Positions 52,100 through 63,659 of a stretch of DNA of 64,000 bases are shown here, piece after piece. Position numbers and translations under genes: made by a program. The stretch is from Blattamonas nauphoetae (Eukaryota > Preaxostyla > Oxymonadida), in assembly GCA_033064195.1 (NCBI GenBank), contig JARBJD010000361.1, positions 1-64,000 on the forward strand. The letters run 5' to 3'. The notes under the pieces were generated by a model that saw only the letters and a program-made list of their open reading frames with translations, did not search any database and was not told the origin of the DNA. The stretch's first letter is position 1, and each line of letters begins with the position of its first letter.

Positions 52100-53330
52100 T
52101 TGATGAATATCGAAAAAGTGGACAAGATTCCACAGAATGATGATGGAGTAGACCAGGAGTCAACCCAACATTTTACCGGAGCGGAACTAGATCGGTACAT
52201 AGAAGAACGGATTGAACAACATCTCAAATCGAAGCGATCGTCTCCGGCCAGGTCAAGCTCGTCATCGTCTCTCGTATCGATTTCAGCACTATCAACAGTC
52301 CCGTTTGAAGAGGAGATTGAGACTTCGTCGACGGAAGAAGTATACGTCCGAAAGAAGCCGCTGGTCAGAAAGAGGAAGTTTAAGAAGGATACACCAAGAG
52401 GTGGTCCGAGAAAGAAGCCGAAGGTTGAAGGAAGTTCGACGGAGGAGCGGGATTTCCCACAAACACAGTCTAGGTTGCGATCCCCTCCAACGGTGTCAGC
52501 GTCACCTCCCGCCTGGTCTCCAGAGCTTGCATGGCTTACCCAACTGATCCAATCACCATCCACCCGTCGTACTAATGCTCTGAGCATGTTTGAAGAGAAT
52601 GAGATCTTCAGGAGGGAAGTTGGACAGTGGATTAGGAAGAGCATGAAGGGTTGGAATGGCTCGTTCACCGACGACGTATTGGATACTCGCCTCAGAGACA
52701 CATTGATTGCAGGAGCCACAGAGATGAGGAAGGATGCGGGCATACCATCGTACACTGAATTCCAGGCGATTGAACGGGAAGGCTGGAGAAAGACACAGGA
52801 ACGGGCCTTGAGTGGAGCGGTGCAATCGACGCTGACTTCAATTGCAGTCACAGCGGACGTGTTGCGATCTCTGGGCAACATGCCCGAAGATCAAGAGAAG
52901 AAGGAGCAGCTGGGCCAAGCCATCGCCCTGATGATCGATGCTACCACCAGAACCGACTCGTCCAGGTACATCGATGAGAGCTCAGAGGCCCTGTACGCAA
53001 GATCGTCGGGCCTCCCAGAACCGTTCACTCCTCAAGTGCAGCGACAGCTCCAAGGTGAGGCCCAACTCGCGAAGCTCGCCTTCTCCAATCAACGGAGTCT
53101 TCCCCAAGTTCGAAACACTTCACAACAGTCGAGCAGCAGCTTTTTCGGGAGAGGGGGGAGGAGCAGCACCCCCGGGAAAGAAAGCAGCTCATGGCGGAGG
53201 CTCGACACCAGACCGCAACAGGGACAAACGTACAAGCAGTTCACACGAAGAGAGAAGCGGGGAGCGGACCGGAAGGAGGGAGGAGCCAACAGTAGCAGGG
53301 GCGAGGGGCAAAGAGGAGACACATCACAAC
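52100..53330 (+). CDS. DIRS gag-like region
   Basis: First part of a 1486-codon open frame (52100-56560). It has an acidic start, a Lys/Arg-rich patch (RKKPLVRKRKFKKD), then a helical region (EIFRREVGQWIRKSMKGWNG and VTADVLRSLGNMPEDQEKKE) as in nucleocapsid-like proteins of DIRS elements. The assignment rests on order and composition. Confidence 0.55.
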
Positions 53331-55343
53331 AGACCACGCGACACACACATCACTCATCCACCGATTCCACCAAAACACATCACCGGGAGGCTTCTAGAGA
53401 GAGTAGGAGAGTGGGAGAAGTTCGGGGCTGGAAGGCTGATCCGAGACGGGGTCAGATTCAGTTGGGCAGACGAGGGAGCGAAGAAGAGAATCGAGGAAAC
53501 AGCATGGGCACCTGCATTTCGAGGGGAAGGAAGGAAAAGAGAGGACTACGAGGAGCAACTGAGGAAGGAGCTAGAGATCGGTTGCGTGAAGGCGGTGAGG
53601 AAGGAGGAGGTGGCGCTGTGTCTTCCGACGTTCGTTATCCCCAAGAAGAACGGGTCGTTCCGGAAGATTCTCGACTCCACCGTGCTCAACGAGTGCATCA
53701 CCATCAAGCACTTTCAGATGGAAGGGATTCAGACAGTCGGAGTAGTATTGATGGAAGGCGACTGGCTGACGAGCTTGGATGTCACCTCGGCTTACAGTCA
53801 CATTCACGTGGAGGCACAGCTGGGATGATACTTGTGCTTTCGTTACCAAGGAAGGTTCTATCGGTATACCGGAATGCCGTTCGGTCTTGCGACGGCTCCG
53901 AGGACGTTCACCAAAGTGATGAGAGCAGCGGTAGCACAGTTGAGGAGGGAGCTTGGGATGAGGGTGGTGCACTACTTGGACGATATCTTGCTCTTCGAGA
54001 GCAAGCAAGAAGAGAGCGAGAAGAAGACGAGACAGGCGGCAGACTTTCTCGAGAGTCTGGGCTTCAGGCTGTCAGAGGAGAAGTGCGAGATGGAGCCGAA
54101 GCAATCAATCACGTTCTTTGGATGGAGAATCGATTCGAAGAGGCTCTCGATTCAACTCACGACAGACAGAAAGGAGAAGTTGAGAAAGGAACTGAAAGAG
54201 TTCAAAGGATTTGCGTTGAGGGGCGCGAGAGTGAAGACGAGACACCTAGCCCGATTGATCGGAAAGTTGAACTTTGCGAGGGCGATGTGCCCACAGGGAG
54301 GATTGTATCTGAACAAACGATTGGCGTTGAAGGACAGAGGAGTGAAGAAAGGGGGATGGACGGGGGAGCTGCGGATGTCGAGGAGAGTGTTGGGAGAGTT
54401 ATCGTTCTGGGAAGCGATGGTGAAGAGGAACAAGCCCCACCCTCTCTACAACCCTCCAGCTCAAGCAGTCATCGAAACAGATGCATGCGATCGTGGATGG
54501 GGAGCGTGCGTGAGAATCTCGCACGAAAGTTTCAATTTCTTCGGAACATGGAAAGGAAGGATGAGGGAAATGTCGATCAATGCGAAAGAAACAGCAGCGG
54601 TAGAGAGAGCACTGAAGAAAGCGAGGTGGGTGTGGGAGGAGAGGAAGATAAGATCCGTTGGACTGAAGACGGACAACACCTCGGCGATGTTCAACATCAG
54701 GAAGGGAAAGGCAGGAGAGAGGCTGGTCGGTGTGACGAGGTCGGTGTTCAGAAGGCAGGAGAAGTTGGGATTGAAGATCGTTCAAGTGGAGCACATCAAG
54801 GGGATGGAGAACACAACGGCGGACAAGCTGAGCCGAATGACTCCGCACGGCGAGTTCGCAATGAAGCCAGATGTGCTCGACGAAGTGCTGAGGGAATGGG
54901 GGATCGAGATCGACGTGGATGCATTTGCAACGAGAGCCAACAGGAAGTGCGAGCGCTATTGGTCAAAGGAGTGGGAGGAGGAGGCAGAAGCGAGAGACGC
55001 GTTCGGAAGGAACTGGTCTTCGACGATGATTCTGTTTCTCCATCCCCCGATTCGGCTGGTGGGTCAGGTGGTGAAGAAGATGGAAGTGGATGGGGCGAGA
55101 GGTGTAGTGGTGTCTCCAGATTGGAAGGGACAATCGTGGGAGATGAGACTGGGAAGACTCGAGTTGAAACACAAGGTAGTGGGAACGTACGAGGAGACGA
55201 TGGAGCCGCTGGTGAACACGTCTTTGTGCCAGCTACCTCCTGGGGAAGTCAGGGTCTCGTTCGTCGACACGACACAGTTGAGGAGGCTCGAGTGCGTCGA
55301 GAGGCGGGTCTCCTCTTCTTCAGATCTATCCACCACCATCTGA
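53330..55343 (+). CDS. DIRS reverse transcriptase / RNase H region
   Basis: Read in a different frame from gag and recombinase. RT landmarks are CLPTFVIPKKNGSFRKILD, TSLDVTSAYSHIHV, FRYQGRFYRYTGMPFGLATA and the catalytic YLDDILLF (about 53.97 kb). RNase H follows (VIETDACDRGWGACVRI; LKTDNTSAMFNIRKG), then the DIRS-typical VDAFATRANRKCERYWS. The family copies its RNA with this enzyme. About one break. Confidence 0.85.
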
Positions 55344-56560
55344 AGGTCGATAGAAGAGTGACAGCAACCATTGAGAGGACGTACAAGAATGTGAACTTGT
55401 GGAAGAGAGCATGGGGATGGTTCGCCGAGTTCTGTGGGGAGCGTGGGAGTAGAGCGTGTGACATAGCAAGGGAGCAGACACAGATCACTACAATTGTGAT
55501 GTCCTTCTTGGTGTGGATGGCAGAGAGGGAACCGCCGCACAGTGCCTTCCCATCAACAGCCGAGACAATCATTCGGATGTCGCTCCAGGCGACGCATCCG
55601 CTCCTTGGAGGCGATCACTCACCGAACAAGTACTTTCGGTGGGTGCATTCGAAGCTGGTGGAGGTGAAGAAGAGCAGCCCCAAATACGAGACGATGTGGT
55701 CGATCAACATGATCCTCCACTGGGCAGCACAGGCAGCTCGATGCAGAATCGGTGAAGTGATCCAGAGGAGAGCAATTGTACTCGTACTGGCGTACACTCT
55801 CCTGAGGAGAGCAGAGTTGTGTGCGATGACGTGGGAAGATGTGAGCTGGAAGATAACAACAGCCGACTCAGCCGAACCATCGAGTGCCGAGATCAGAGTG
55901 CTTGTCAAGACGGATAAGACGGCGATGCGCTCGAGATACGTGAAGGATGAGGGTGGCAGCGCAATCTCGCCGTTCGAGGCGTTGAGGAACCACTGGGAGT
56001 TCTCCAAGAGGTGGAGGGAGTCCAACAGTTTCATCCGGAATGTTGATATGTCAGCGGTATGGCTGTCTTTCACAACAGGAAGAAGACTAACACAGGCCCA
56101 GGTAGCCATGGAGGTCCAGCGCGCACTCGCTGTGGCGAAGGTTCCGAGAGAGTACAGACCATACTCCATAAAACACGCAGCCGTGTCTTACCTCGATCAG
56201 GTAGCCAGAGTCGAGCACAGGCAGATCAAGGCGTGGGCAGGATGGAGGAAAGGCTCAATGATGGTTGAGACGACTTACTCACAGCCAATCGTCCATGGGG
56301 GAGAGGTGGGAGACTACGCGAAGAGGTGGTGGCAGTCGCTCCGGACAATCTCCGGAGCGAGTCACGGTCATGGTAGAGAAGGTGATGAACGACTGATTAG
56401 ATCGCTCGTGGACGAGCAGTTTCGAGACATCGTCGATATGATTCAGAAGAAGGGAGTGCTGGAGCAAGAGCAAACAGACGTAGGAGTCGGCCCAAATGAG
56501 GGAAGTGAATCAGATGAGGAATCAGATGAGGGAGAAGAGGATGAGGAAGAGGATGAGTAG
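55320..56560 (+). CDS. DIRS tyrosine recombinase region
   Basis: The C-terminal part of the 1486-codon frame. It has a SAM-like helical N-terminal part (TYKNVNLWKRAWGWFAEFCG), then the catalytic part with YTLLRRAELCAMTWEDV (first Arg), YSIKHAAVSYLDQ (His region), KAWAGWRKGSMM and TTYS (Tyr). The C-terminal tail is very acidic (EESDEGEEDEEEDE). It shares one open frame with gag, while the RT region uses another frame across the middle. Confidence 0.8.
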
Positions 56561-56562
56561 AG

Positions 56563-56866
56563 AGGAGAATGTGTTGCGAGTCCCGCTTCGGCTTGAGACA
56601 CCGCACTGCTCCTTGTCTTGATTTCAAGGGAGAGAGAGGAGATGGAGGAGAATGTGTTGCGAGTCCCGCTTCGGCTTGAGACACCGCACTGCTCCTTGTC
56701 TTGATTTCAAGGGAGAGAGAGAGGAGATGGAGGAGAATGTGTTGCGAGTCCCGCTTCGGCTTGAGACACCGCACTGCTCCTTGTCTTGATTTCAAGGGAG
56801 AGAGAGGAGATGGAGGAGAATGTGTTGCGAGTCCCGCTTCGGCTTGAGACACCGCACTGCTCTTCG
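56563..56866. repeat. Tandem repeat in DIRS 3' region (83-85 bp, about 4 units)
   Basis: Each unit reads GAGAATGTGTTGCGAGTCCC, GCTTCGGCTTGAGACACC and so on, ending in a GAGA-rich run of variable length. Unit starts are spaced 83, 85 and 83 bp, and the last unit is partial. Confidence 0.85.
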
Positions 56867-56906
56867 TCTGGATCTCCTCAGCCGTTCACAACTGGGTCTC
56901 TTCAAG

Positions 56907-56992
56907 TCTCACACAGACTGGGAGACGAGCCCAGTTGTGTTTGGCTTGACCAAAGGGAAAGCCTTTCAAACAACAAGGCTCGTCTCCCAGTC
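56907..56992. repeat. DIRS internal complementary region
   Basis: GGCTTGACCAAAGGGAAAGCC (complement of the left tip) is joined directly to TTTCAAACAACAAGGCTCG (complement of the right tip). This is the template-like circle junction of DIRS-1 elements. Confidence 0.88.
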
Positions 56993-57125
56993 GACTGCGC
57001 TGCTGCCACACTTCGGCGAAGCGTTAAACGTCTCCGCGTGCGAAAGCCCGGAGACGGATGAAGAAGGAGCGATTGGCGCTCGTAATTTTCTTTGAGAACT
57101 TTTCGATTTGATTACGCTTCTCACA

Positions 57126-57211
57126 GACCGCCCACCATTTCACCCCCTTCGGGCCGGTCAGACCATCAGACCATCTCACACAGACTGGGAGACGAGCCTT
57201 GTTGTTTGAAA
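57126..57211. repeat. DIRS right inverted terminal repeat
   Basis: It runs from GACCGCCCACCATTTCACCC to GAGCCTTGTTGTTTGAAA and mirrors the inner part of 51980-52083. Confidence 0.8.
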
Positions 57212-57265
57212 AAATTTTTAGTGATGACATTTCAATGGAATATAAATATTTGAAACAGTTTTGAT

Positions 57266-59202
57266 TTAAACTAAATTGAACTCATTAATGAACTCAGGAG
57301 TTACATTGTCAATTGAGTCTGCATGGAACTTTGTGTGTTGGATTGGAACATTCACTATTTTTGGTAGACATGTGAGTCCATTCAGAAGTTTTGCCACCAC
57401 ATTTCCGTGTTTGTACTCAATGAATTGTCCAACAAACTGAAACTGTCTTCGCTTCTTCTGAAACTTGGCAACAGTTTTGTTCAAGTCAAGGTGGATCAAC
57501 AGAATGTTTCCTGGTTTATATCGCCAAAGCATCTGAGTTGTCTGCTGTCTTTGGATGTTCTTCAATTGCTCTTCACAACTGGAGATATACAGAGCTTCAA
57601 TTTCACGATTGTTTTGTGCTTGCTGTGGAGTGAACTTGTTCCAGTACGCTCGATGTGCAGTCATGTTGTAGTATTCAACCATCTGATTCATCATTGAATG
57701 ATTTGCCATATGTGTCGCATTGTCCTGGAATCCATCCCTGATTGTTCTGATCACTCGATCGACAATTCTGTTGTGATTTGTGAATGGTGAACTTGTGAAA
57801 TATGTACTCACCTTTTGATTTCTTAAGAACTTTTCTGCTACTCCACTTGTCCACGCTGCTTCTCCGTCACTACGAATGTTGTTGACATGAACACCACGAT
57901 GGTTAATCAGATCATTGATTGCAGTTTTGACTTTGCTCCATGATTTGTCCAGTACAGGAATGACTACAAGGAACTTGGTGTTGATGTTGATGGCAAAGAG
58001 ATAATTCTGTAGAACTGTTTTCGACGTTGGTGATTGAATGAAAACCAAATCAATTTCCCAGGATCCAAACTTGGGAGAGAAGTACGGTCTGTCACACTTC
58101 TGCGGAACCTTTTGTCTGCTGTCTTCTTTGGATCTCCAGTGATGTCTTTGGACATAAATTGCATCTTTGATCGAAACGGATACTGGATTTTCTCGGTTGT
58201 TCTCGGAATTGTTGGTTGATCAATCATCAATGCGTCACCTCCTTGTTCCCTCCTTATTTTCCGAGGATGTGTAGAATCCCATCGGTGAACATATTCATCG
58301 TACCATTCCTGAAATGATCTTCCACCAAATGGGATTTGTTTTGGATGTGCTAAAATGAACTCAGTTTCGTCATTTCCGAGAGTTCTGCTTATGTGTGAAA
58401 GAATAAACATATTTCAATTCAGTTTCTTTGATTCAACGATCTGTTTGTCAATGAATTGTTCCATTTTCTGTTGATTGTCCATCATTGAATTCTCTGCTTT
58501 GATTTGTTCCTCCTCTGAATTGTCCTTCTGTTGATGGTCAAAATAACCTATCACTCGTTCCAACATTCCCAGTACTTGACTTGTCGTTGGTTCGACCTTG
58601 TTGATCTCTCTCACATATGGCACAAAACCTTTGTCAATCTTCACAATTGTTGGTGGATCTGGTGACTTGGGGATCAGTAGATCATCATCTTCAAACCTCA
58701 TCTCTTTCATCGGGAATTCATATTCTGAACCAATTGATGTCGGGTTTCTCTTCTGTCCAGGAATGATTGGAGATTCAGGTGTTTCAATAGGTGATGGTTG
58801 TGATTTTTGACTCGGAGATAGTGTTGGAATTACGATGGCTGGTGGTTGATTAAAATGACTATTCTGTGCTTCCTGATAATAATGTTGATATGCTCTGTAC
58901 GCTTGTCTTGCAGTGTTGTTACTAAGGATCCATCCGGTGAATTGTTTCACAAATCTTTGAACAACAATTTTTCCATCAGCAATGTTTAAATCAGGAGGTA
59001 GTTCTCCATTCAGCCAATCATTGTAGTATGTCTCATCATTTGCGTTGTATTCTCCATTGGAATCATTGACATGATAGGTTGGTAAAAGCTGGGAAAATGT
59101 AAGTGTGACATTGTATGTTTTTGTCTTAGAATGGAGCGAATTGTCCAGGAGGTTCTTCACTATTCGATCAATTTGTGTTGAATTCAAATACGGTCTACTC
59201 AT
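57266..59202 (-). pseudogene. INT: Polinton integrase, copy C
   Basis: Homologue of 894-2852 with MSRPYLNSTQIDRIVKNL start after the CAAACTTTATTTTTG block. Core pieces are LVFIQSPTSKTVLQNYLFA, DGEAAWTSG and NRIVDRVIRTIRD, with the SH3-like end (FQKKRRQFQFVGQFIEYKHG). It is broken (about two or three breaks). The half before the core is almost the same as in copy B, while parts of the core are more diverged. Confidence 0.83.
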
Positions 59203-59225
59203 TTCTACAAAAATAAAGTTTGAGG

Positions 59226-62200
59226 TTATTCAATAATATAATCAGTAGCTTTCAGTCCATGAATGAATGGAGGACACGATTCATTTTCAAGTACAATTGC
59301 CTTCAGATGAATTCCACTGAGACTGAGTTTCTGTTGTTGTATTTTCGCAATCTCAAATCCATTGGTATCATCGTCAGAGTGAACTCTTCTTGTTTGGAAG
59401 TTCAGTGTTGTTGTCATACTTTTCTCTCCATTAAGGCACTTCACATAGTCGTCACTCGTGATGTTTGTTTTCTTTAGAGACACTCCTTTGATTTTGCATT
59501 TCTCATCGAGTGAGTCACACTTTGGTGCAAGACAGATCATCTGTTCACCTTCCTTCTCAATTGCTAATCCCAATAGCTTCTTCTCATCATCAACTCCCTT
59601 TTCAGGATTGGGAAACCATTCATATTTGTGGGTATCATAGAATTCCTTGTCAGCAATCACGTGTTCAAATTGTTGATGGATTCCAGCATTCGGATCTCCA
59701 CTAATTTCCCAGTATGCAGAATCAGTATCTCCCTCACAGAAGTGAATTTTGTTCATGTCAAGGCACTTGTACATGAAGTTGTAAATGAAAATCAGATACC
59801 AGAACTTAGCTTTGTCGAGTGTGAACACTGCTTCTTGCAAACATGTTTTGCATGATGCTTTCTCTCTGTCTTCAATCACAATGTAGTTGTCCTCATTGAT
59901 CTCTCTTGTCGCCACAAATCCTTTCATCATCTGTTTCAAATATGTTCTCTTCTCATTGCAGATTGTGATTGAGTTGTACTTCTCAGTGTTCATTCCATCG
60001 TACCCGTAACTTCCATTGAGGTTTGTCTTACAGAACTGTTCTTTTCCTTTGTTTCCAACCTTCATTGCTTCTATCCTATCATTCATGAATGAGGTCACAA
60101 ATGGTTCAAATCCAGCATGTCTCGAGAACACCATCACGCTCTTGATGTCATCGGACAATGAAGTGGCAATAATCGATGAGGAACCACAGATAGTATGTCG
60201 AAAGAACATATACTGATAGTGTGTGCTTCAGAGTTGAGTGAGTTTTCTTTGTTTGTCATCAGTCTTCAATCCATGTTTCTTCATCAACGAATAGGTCTTT
60301 TCTCCAATGTTTTCTTCTGTTGAATTGACACTATGTTTCTGAAGATTGGTGGGAAGTTAATGAAATTGTTGATGTAATTCATCGATGTGTCCTTTCAACT
60401 CTGCAACGAACAGTGTCTTCTGGTTCTTGTTCTCGATGATCTCCGACATTCTTGATCTCCTGTTGCAGTGTACAGACATCTTCCTGGCATATACATTCTG
60501 TGTTTGGTGTCTGGATTGTTCTTGTTCTTGATTGAGGGAAAGCACTTGGATAGAGTGAAGTTAAAGTCTACGCCACAAATGTGAGTCATTTTATGTTTAG
60601 TGTCTTTGGAGATCACTCTCCCCTAGGAGGGTTCGATTTGGCGAGACCTTACCGTCTTCATATGTGAAGTGATTGATTGGTGTCACATCTTGGATGTTCT
60701 GTCGATGTTGAACATTCGATAATCCACCAGTCACTGCGGCTCTCAACTTGTGATATGTTTGCTCATGTGTCAGAGTCATCGGCAAGGATTTCCAGATGCA
60801 AACACTTCTTCAATTGAATTCTCAATCTTGTGAGATGTTCATCATGGTCTGACTTGTAGGTGTTGCAGTAATCACAGCAGATCTTCACGTTCTCTTTTGA
60901 ATGTCCTTTTGAATTGTCGATTCGATCCAGTGTTGGTCGAACTGCTTGTGAGAAGTGGCACTTGCAGATGTAGCACACTTTCTTGCATTGTTGAACGAAC
61001 CAATCATAGTCTGCTTCATTGACGTTTTGTTAGTATTGCGATGAGCTTTCTGGTCTTGATACCTGTATCCTTCCACTTTGTATTTCCAGTATTGTTTGGT
61101 GATTTTGATTGGTCCAGATTCGTCACATTCGTTGTAGTCAGCATCAATATCAAAATCTTTGTACGCGCAAGCATACTTGATTGCTGAAGCATTTGCTGAC
61201 AGTGAGAGATTGTGCAACATGTCCACTTTGTATTGGAAGTTCAAATCAAGTAGATTGTCCAGTGGTGCAATCATACATTCGACGTCTCTGATGTTGTAGA
61301 ATTTCAGATATTCCCATCTATTCTTGAATCCTTGCTTATGCCAATCTTCTAGGTACAATTGGTAATCGGTATCAGACATTTCACTGTTGTTGAGACTGGA
61401 GTAGAATTCATATTTTGAGAAAGGTTCGCTTGTTTCGTACTGCATCATAGTCTGATGAATCAAAAGATTCGTAAGCAAAGAATGATTTCCTGAAGAGTGG
61501 TGTTTCCTCCAAAAGCCTTGACTGCATTATCCAAAGTCACTGGTCCTGTGTACGACATCATGTCAATGAATCGAAGCACTCCTGTTGCGTTCTCTCGTGT
61601 CTGATCAATACTTGTTTGTACTTTCGTTGTTGATCCAAGGAAGCTCACCACTTTCCAATCCTTGTCTACGGGATCACGGAAGATGAGATTAATGTCGAAT
61701 CTGGAACTGTTGAATCCAATCACACTGACTTCATTTAATGAGGGAATTTCTGGATCTTCATATTGATTGTCCTCTCGAACTGTTTCTGCATATTTGAAGA
61801 GTTCTCTGATCCATTGCTTCACAAAGTCCTTTCCATTTCGAAGATCAAAGTAGATTGACTTCACTCCTGATTTTGTTTTAATTGCTGATGCAACAGAGAG
61901 GTTTCAAGTGTGAGATCAACTGTGTATTGTCATCAGAGAATGAGATTGTCAAGAATGAGATCTTCCATTGTTTCGAAATCGTACGTGATATAGTATTGTG
62001 TTGGTTTGAATTCATCTTGTCTCTTATGTGCCATCAGAAATTCATAAGTTCTATTGTTGAGAATATGTGGAACATACGGTCTTGGTGTTTTATCAAGTGG
62101 AGATCTTCTTCACATGTTTTCCATCAAGTTCCTTACAATCAGCAAGATGCTTTTCATAATCTCGAGAAGTGTGAATCCTTCACTTGGAATCCTCTTGATT

Positions 62201-63636
62201 GACAGTACGGACAGAGTTTGTATCCAGTGAGTTTCTCAGGATCAGAAATAAACATTACATGAACAAGAGTTGCTGTGAGAGGAATCATGAGTATTGGAAC
62301 AACTAGTGCATCATCATTCTCGTTGATATACGATTGACTGAGGAAGTATCGTTTCTTATCCTCATCGTATTCATAGATGTGAACAGTTATATTTAGTATT
62401 TTCATTGCTTTCTCCATGTCTGATGCAATGTCAAATCCAGGATAGTTTTTCAAGTGTTCAGTTAATTGATGTGGTTTAAGATGTGTAAGATTCTTGCACT
62501 TAGCAAATAATCGATGAGCTTCAGCATTTCGGATATCTCGAGTTAATCTTCTCTCTGAGTATCTGGAAGTGTTTTGTGGGAAACAGCTTGAAAGAAACAG
62601 ATATTGTATGGTGAATCAACGTACTTGATATTTCGTGTCTTCATGTGAATTGTGAGCAATGTGTTGGCTTTTCCTACAACTGGAAACCGATAGACTGCAA
62701 CCAGAATTGAATGGAATGCAATGAACATTGTCTTTGTGTCCATCAGTGTTCTCTCCTGTGATTCTTTGATCAGGTTGATTGCATATTTTGAATACTCATT
62801 GATGTCAGCTTCACTTCGTAATCACTGTTGGAAAACTCTTTGATGTGTTCTCCAGTTCTGGTCTGAAATCATTGTAGGTTGTCTCATCTCTGTCTTTTCT
62901 CTCGACGATCTTTACCGAAAGTCAATACTGAATCTTGGAATGGATGATCCTTTTCTTTTCATACACAGATTTGATGAAAGTCGTGATTTCTTCAATGTTC
63001 TTCAGATGATTATGAAAGTACAATTGATATGGTTTTCCATTGTCACTCACTTTCTCGATCTCATTCTTTTGAACTTCCTTCTTGCATTCGTCAGACATTC
63101 ATTGAATCCAAGTTTATCTCTTGGTTCAGCGAGTAAGATACACTCGTTCAATCCATCAAATTCCTTCACTTTTCTTGATTCCATTTGTTCATTTTTCTTT
63201 TGAATGATCAACAGATTCTTCATCAAATGATCCATCAGTTTCTCTTCAATTGATTTTCGTTTCCTTGTGATCTTGAACACAAGCTTTTTCAGTTCAGTTT
63301 CGTTCACTCTTGGATTGCTTTCATCTTTTGGATTTCTGCTTTCATTTCTTCATCAATCCTCTCATGTTCATGCTGATCTTCAGACGTCATCAGTTGCTGG
63401 TTTTCTACTTTGCTCAGAAATGTTGAAAGAGTCTCGCCAGGAGGTGACTGAAGATATCCGACGTCTGGATTCTGAAGCATAGACATGAGATATGCATTCT
63501 GATGTGGGTAGTTTCTACTGTTTGGATCATACTGACGATCTTGACCATATTTGTCCTTGAATTCAAAGGTGGTATTTGGAAATAGTCGTTTGAGTTTTGT
63601 GATGGCAGATACTACAGACTTCAAAGGAGTTGTCAT
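59226..63636 (-). pseudogene. POLB: Polinton protein-primed DNA polymerase B, copy C (decayed)
   Basis: All landmarks of the family can still be found: CPYCQSRGF, GFNSSRFDIN, FYNIRDVECM, the HNH-like CYICKCHF / TLDRIDNSKGHSKENV / CDYCNTYKS block and the motif C EGDTDSAYWE. It is the most decayed gene in the window (more than ten breaks). The N-terminal 100 residues differ clearly from copies A and B. A mini-insertion lies at 60616-60646. The last third (59.2-60.1 kb) is close to copy B. Confidence 0.85.
60616..60646 (-). repeat. Mini-insertion in copy C polymerase
   Basis: CTCTCCCCTAGGAGGGTTCG, then ATTTGGCGAGA. Copies A and B have directly joined flanks here (A: GGAGATAAC / TTTTCCTTC), so about 31 bases were gained. 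Confidence 0.65.
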
Positions 63637-63659
63637 TTTAATCCAATTAAAAACAAAAA

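Larger units (their letters stand above)
51980..57211 (+). mobile_element. DIRS-1-like tyrosine-recombinase retroelement
   Basis: The 5232-bp element has inverted ends (51980-52083 and 57126-57211) and an internal complementary region at 56907-56992 that equals the complement of the right end joined to the left end. It has no target duplication compared with copy B. Parts: gag-like, reverse transcriptase with RNase H in another frame, tyrosine recombinase. This architecture is that of DIRS-1, whose DNA circle is integrated by its recombinase. It looks nearly whole, with about one break, and is younger than copy C. Confidence 0.9.
51315..57230 (-). pseudogene. Polinton small coiled-coil gene, split by hAT-like and DIRS elements
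   Basis: Homologue of 498-857 and 26843-27202. Its start (MSSLKIF) lies right of the DIRS element and its end left of the hAT-like element, so 5.2 kb and 0.3 kb of foreign DNA sit inside a 360-bp gene. Removing the DIRS span leaves the site with neither gain nor loss compared with copy B. Confidence 0.75.

Noticed and set aside
56397-57230. Frames through the tandem repeats and ends of the DIRS element
   Set aside because: They are translations of the 83-85-bp repeats and of the inverted ends in several frames, with no independent support.
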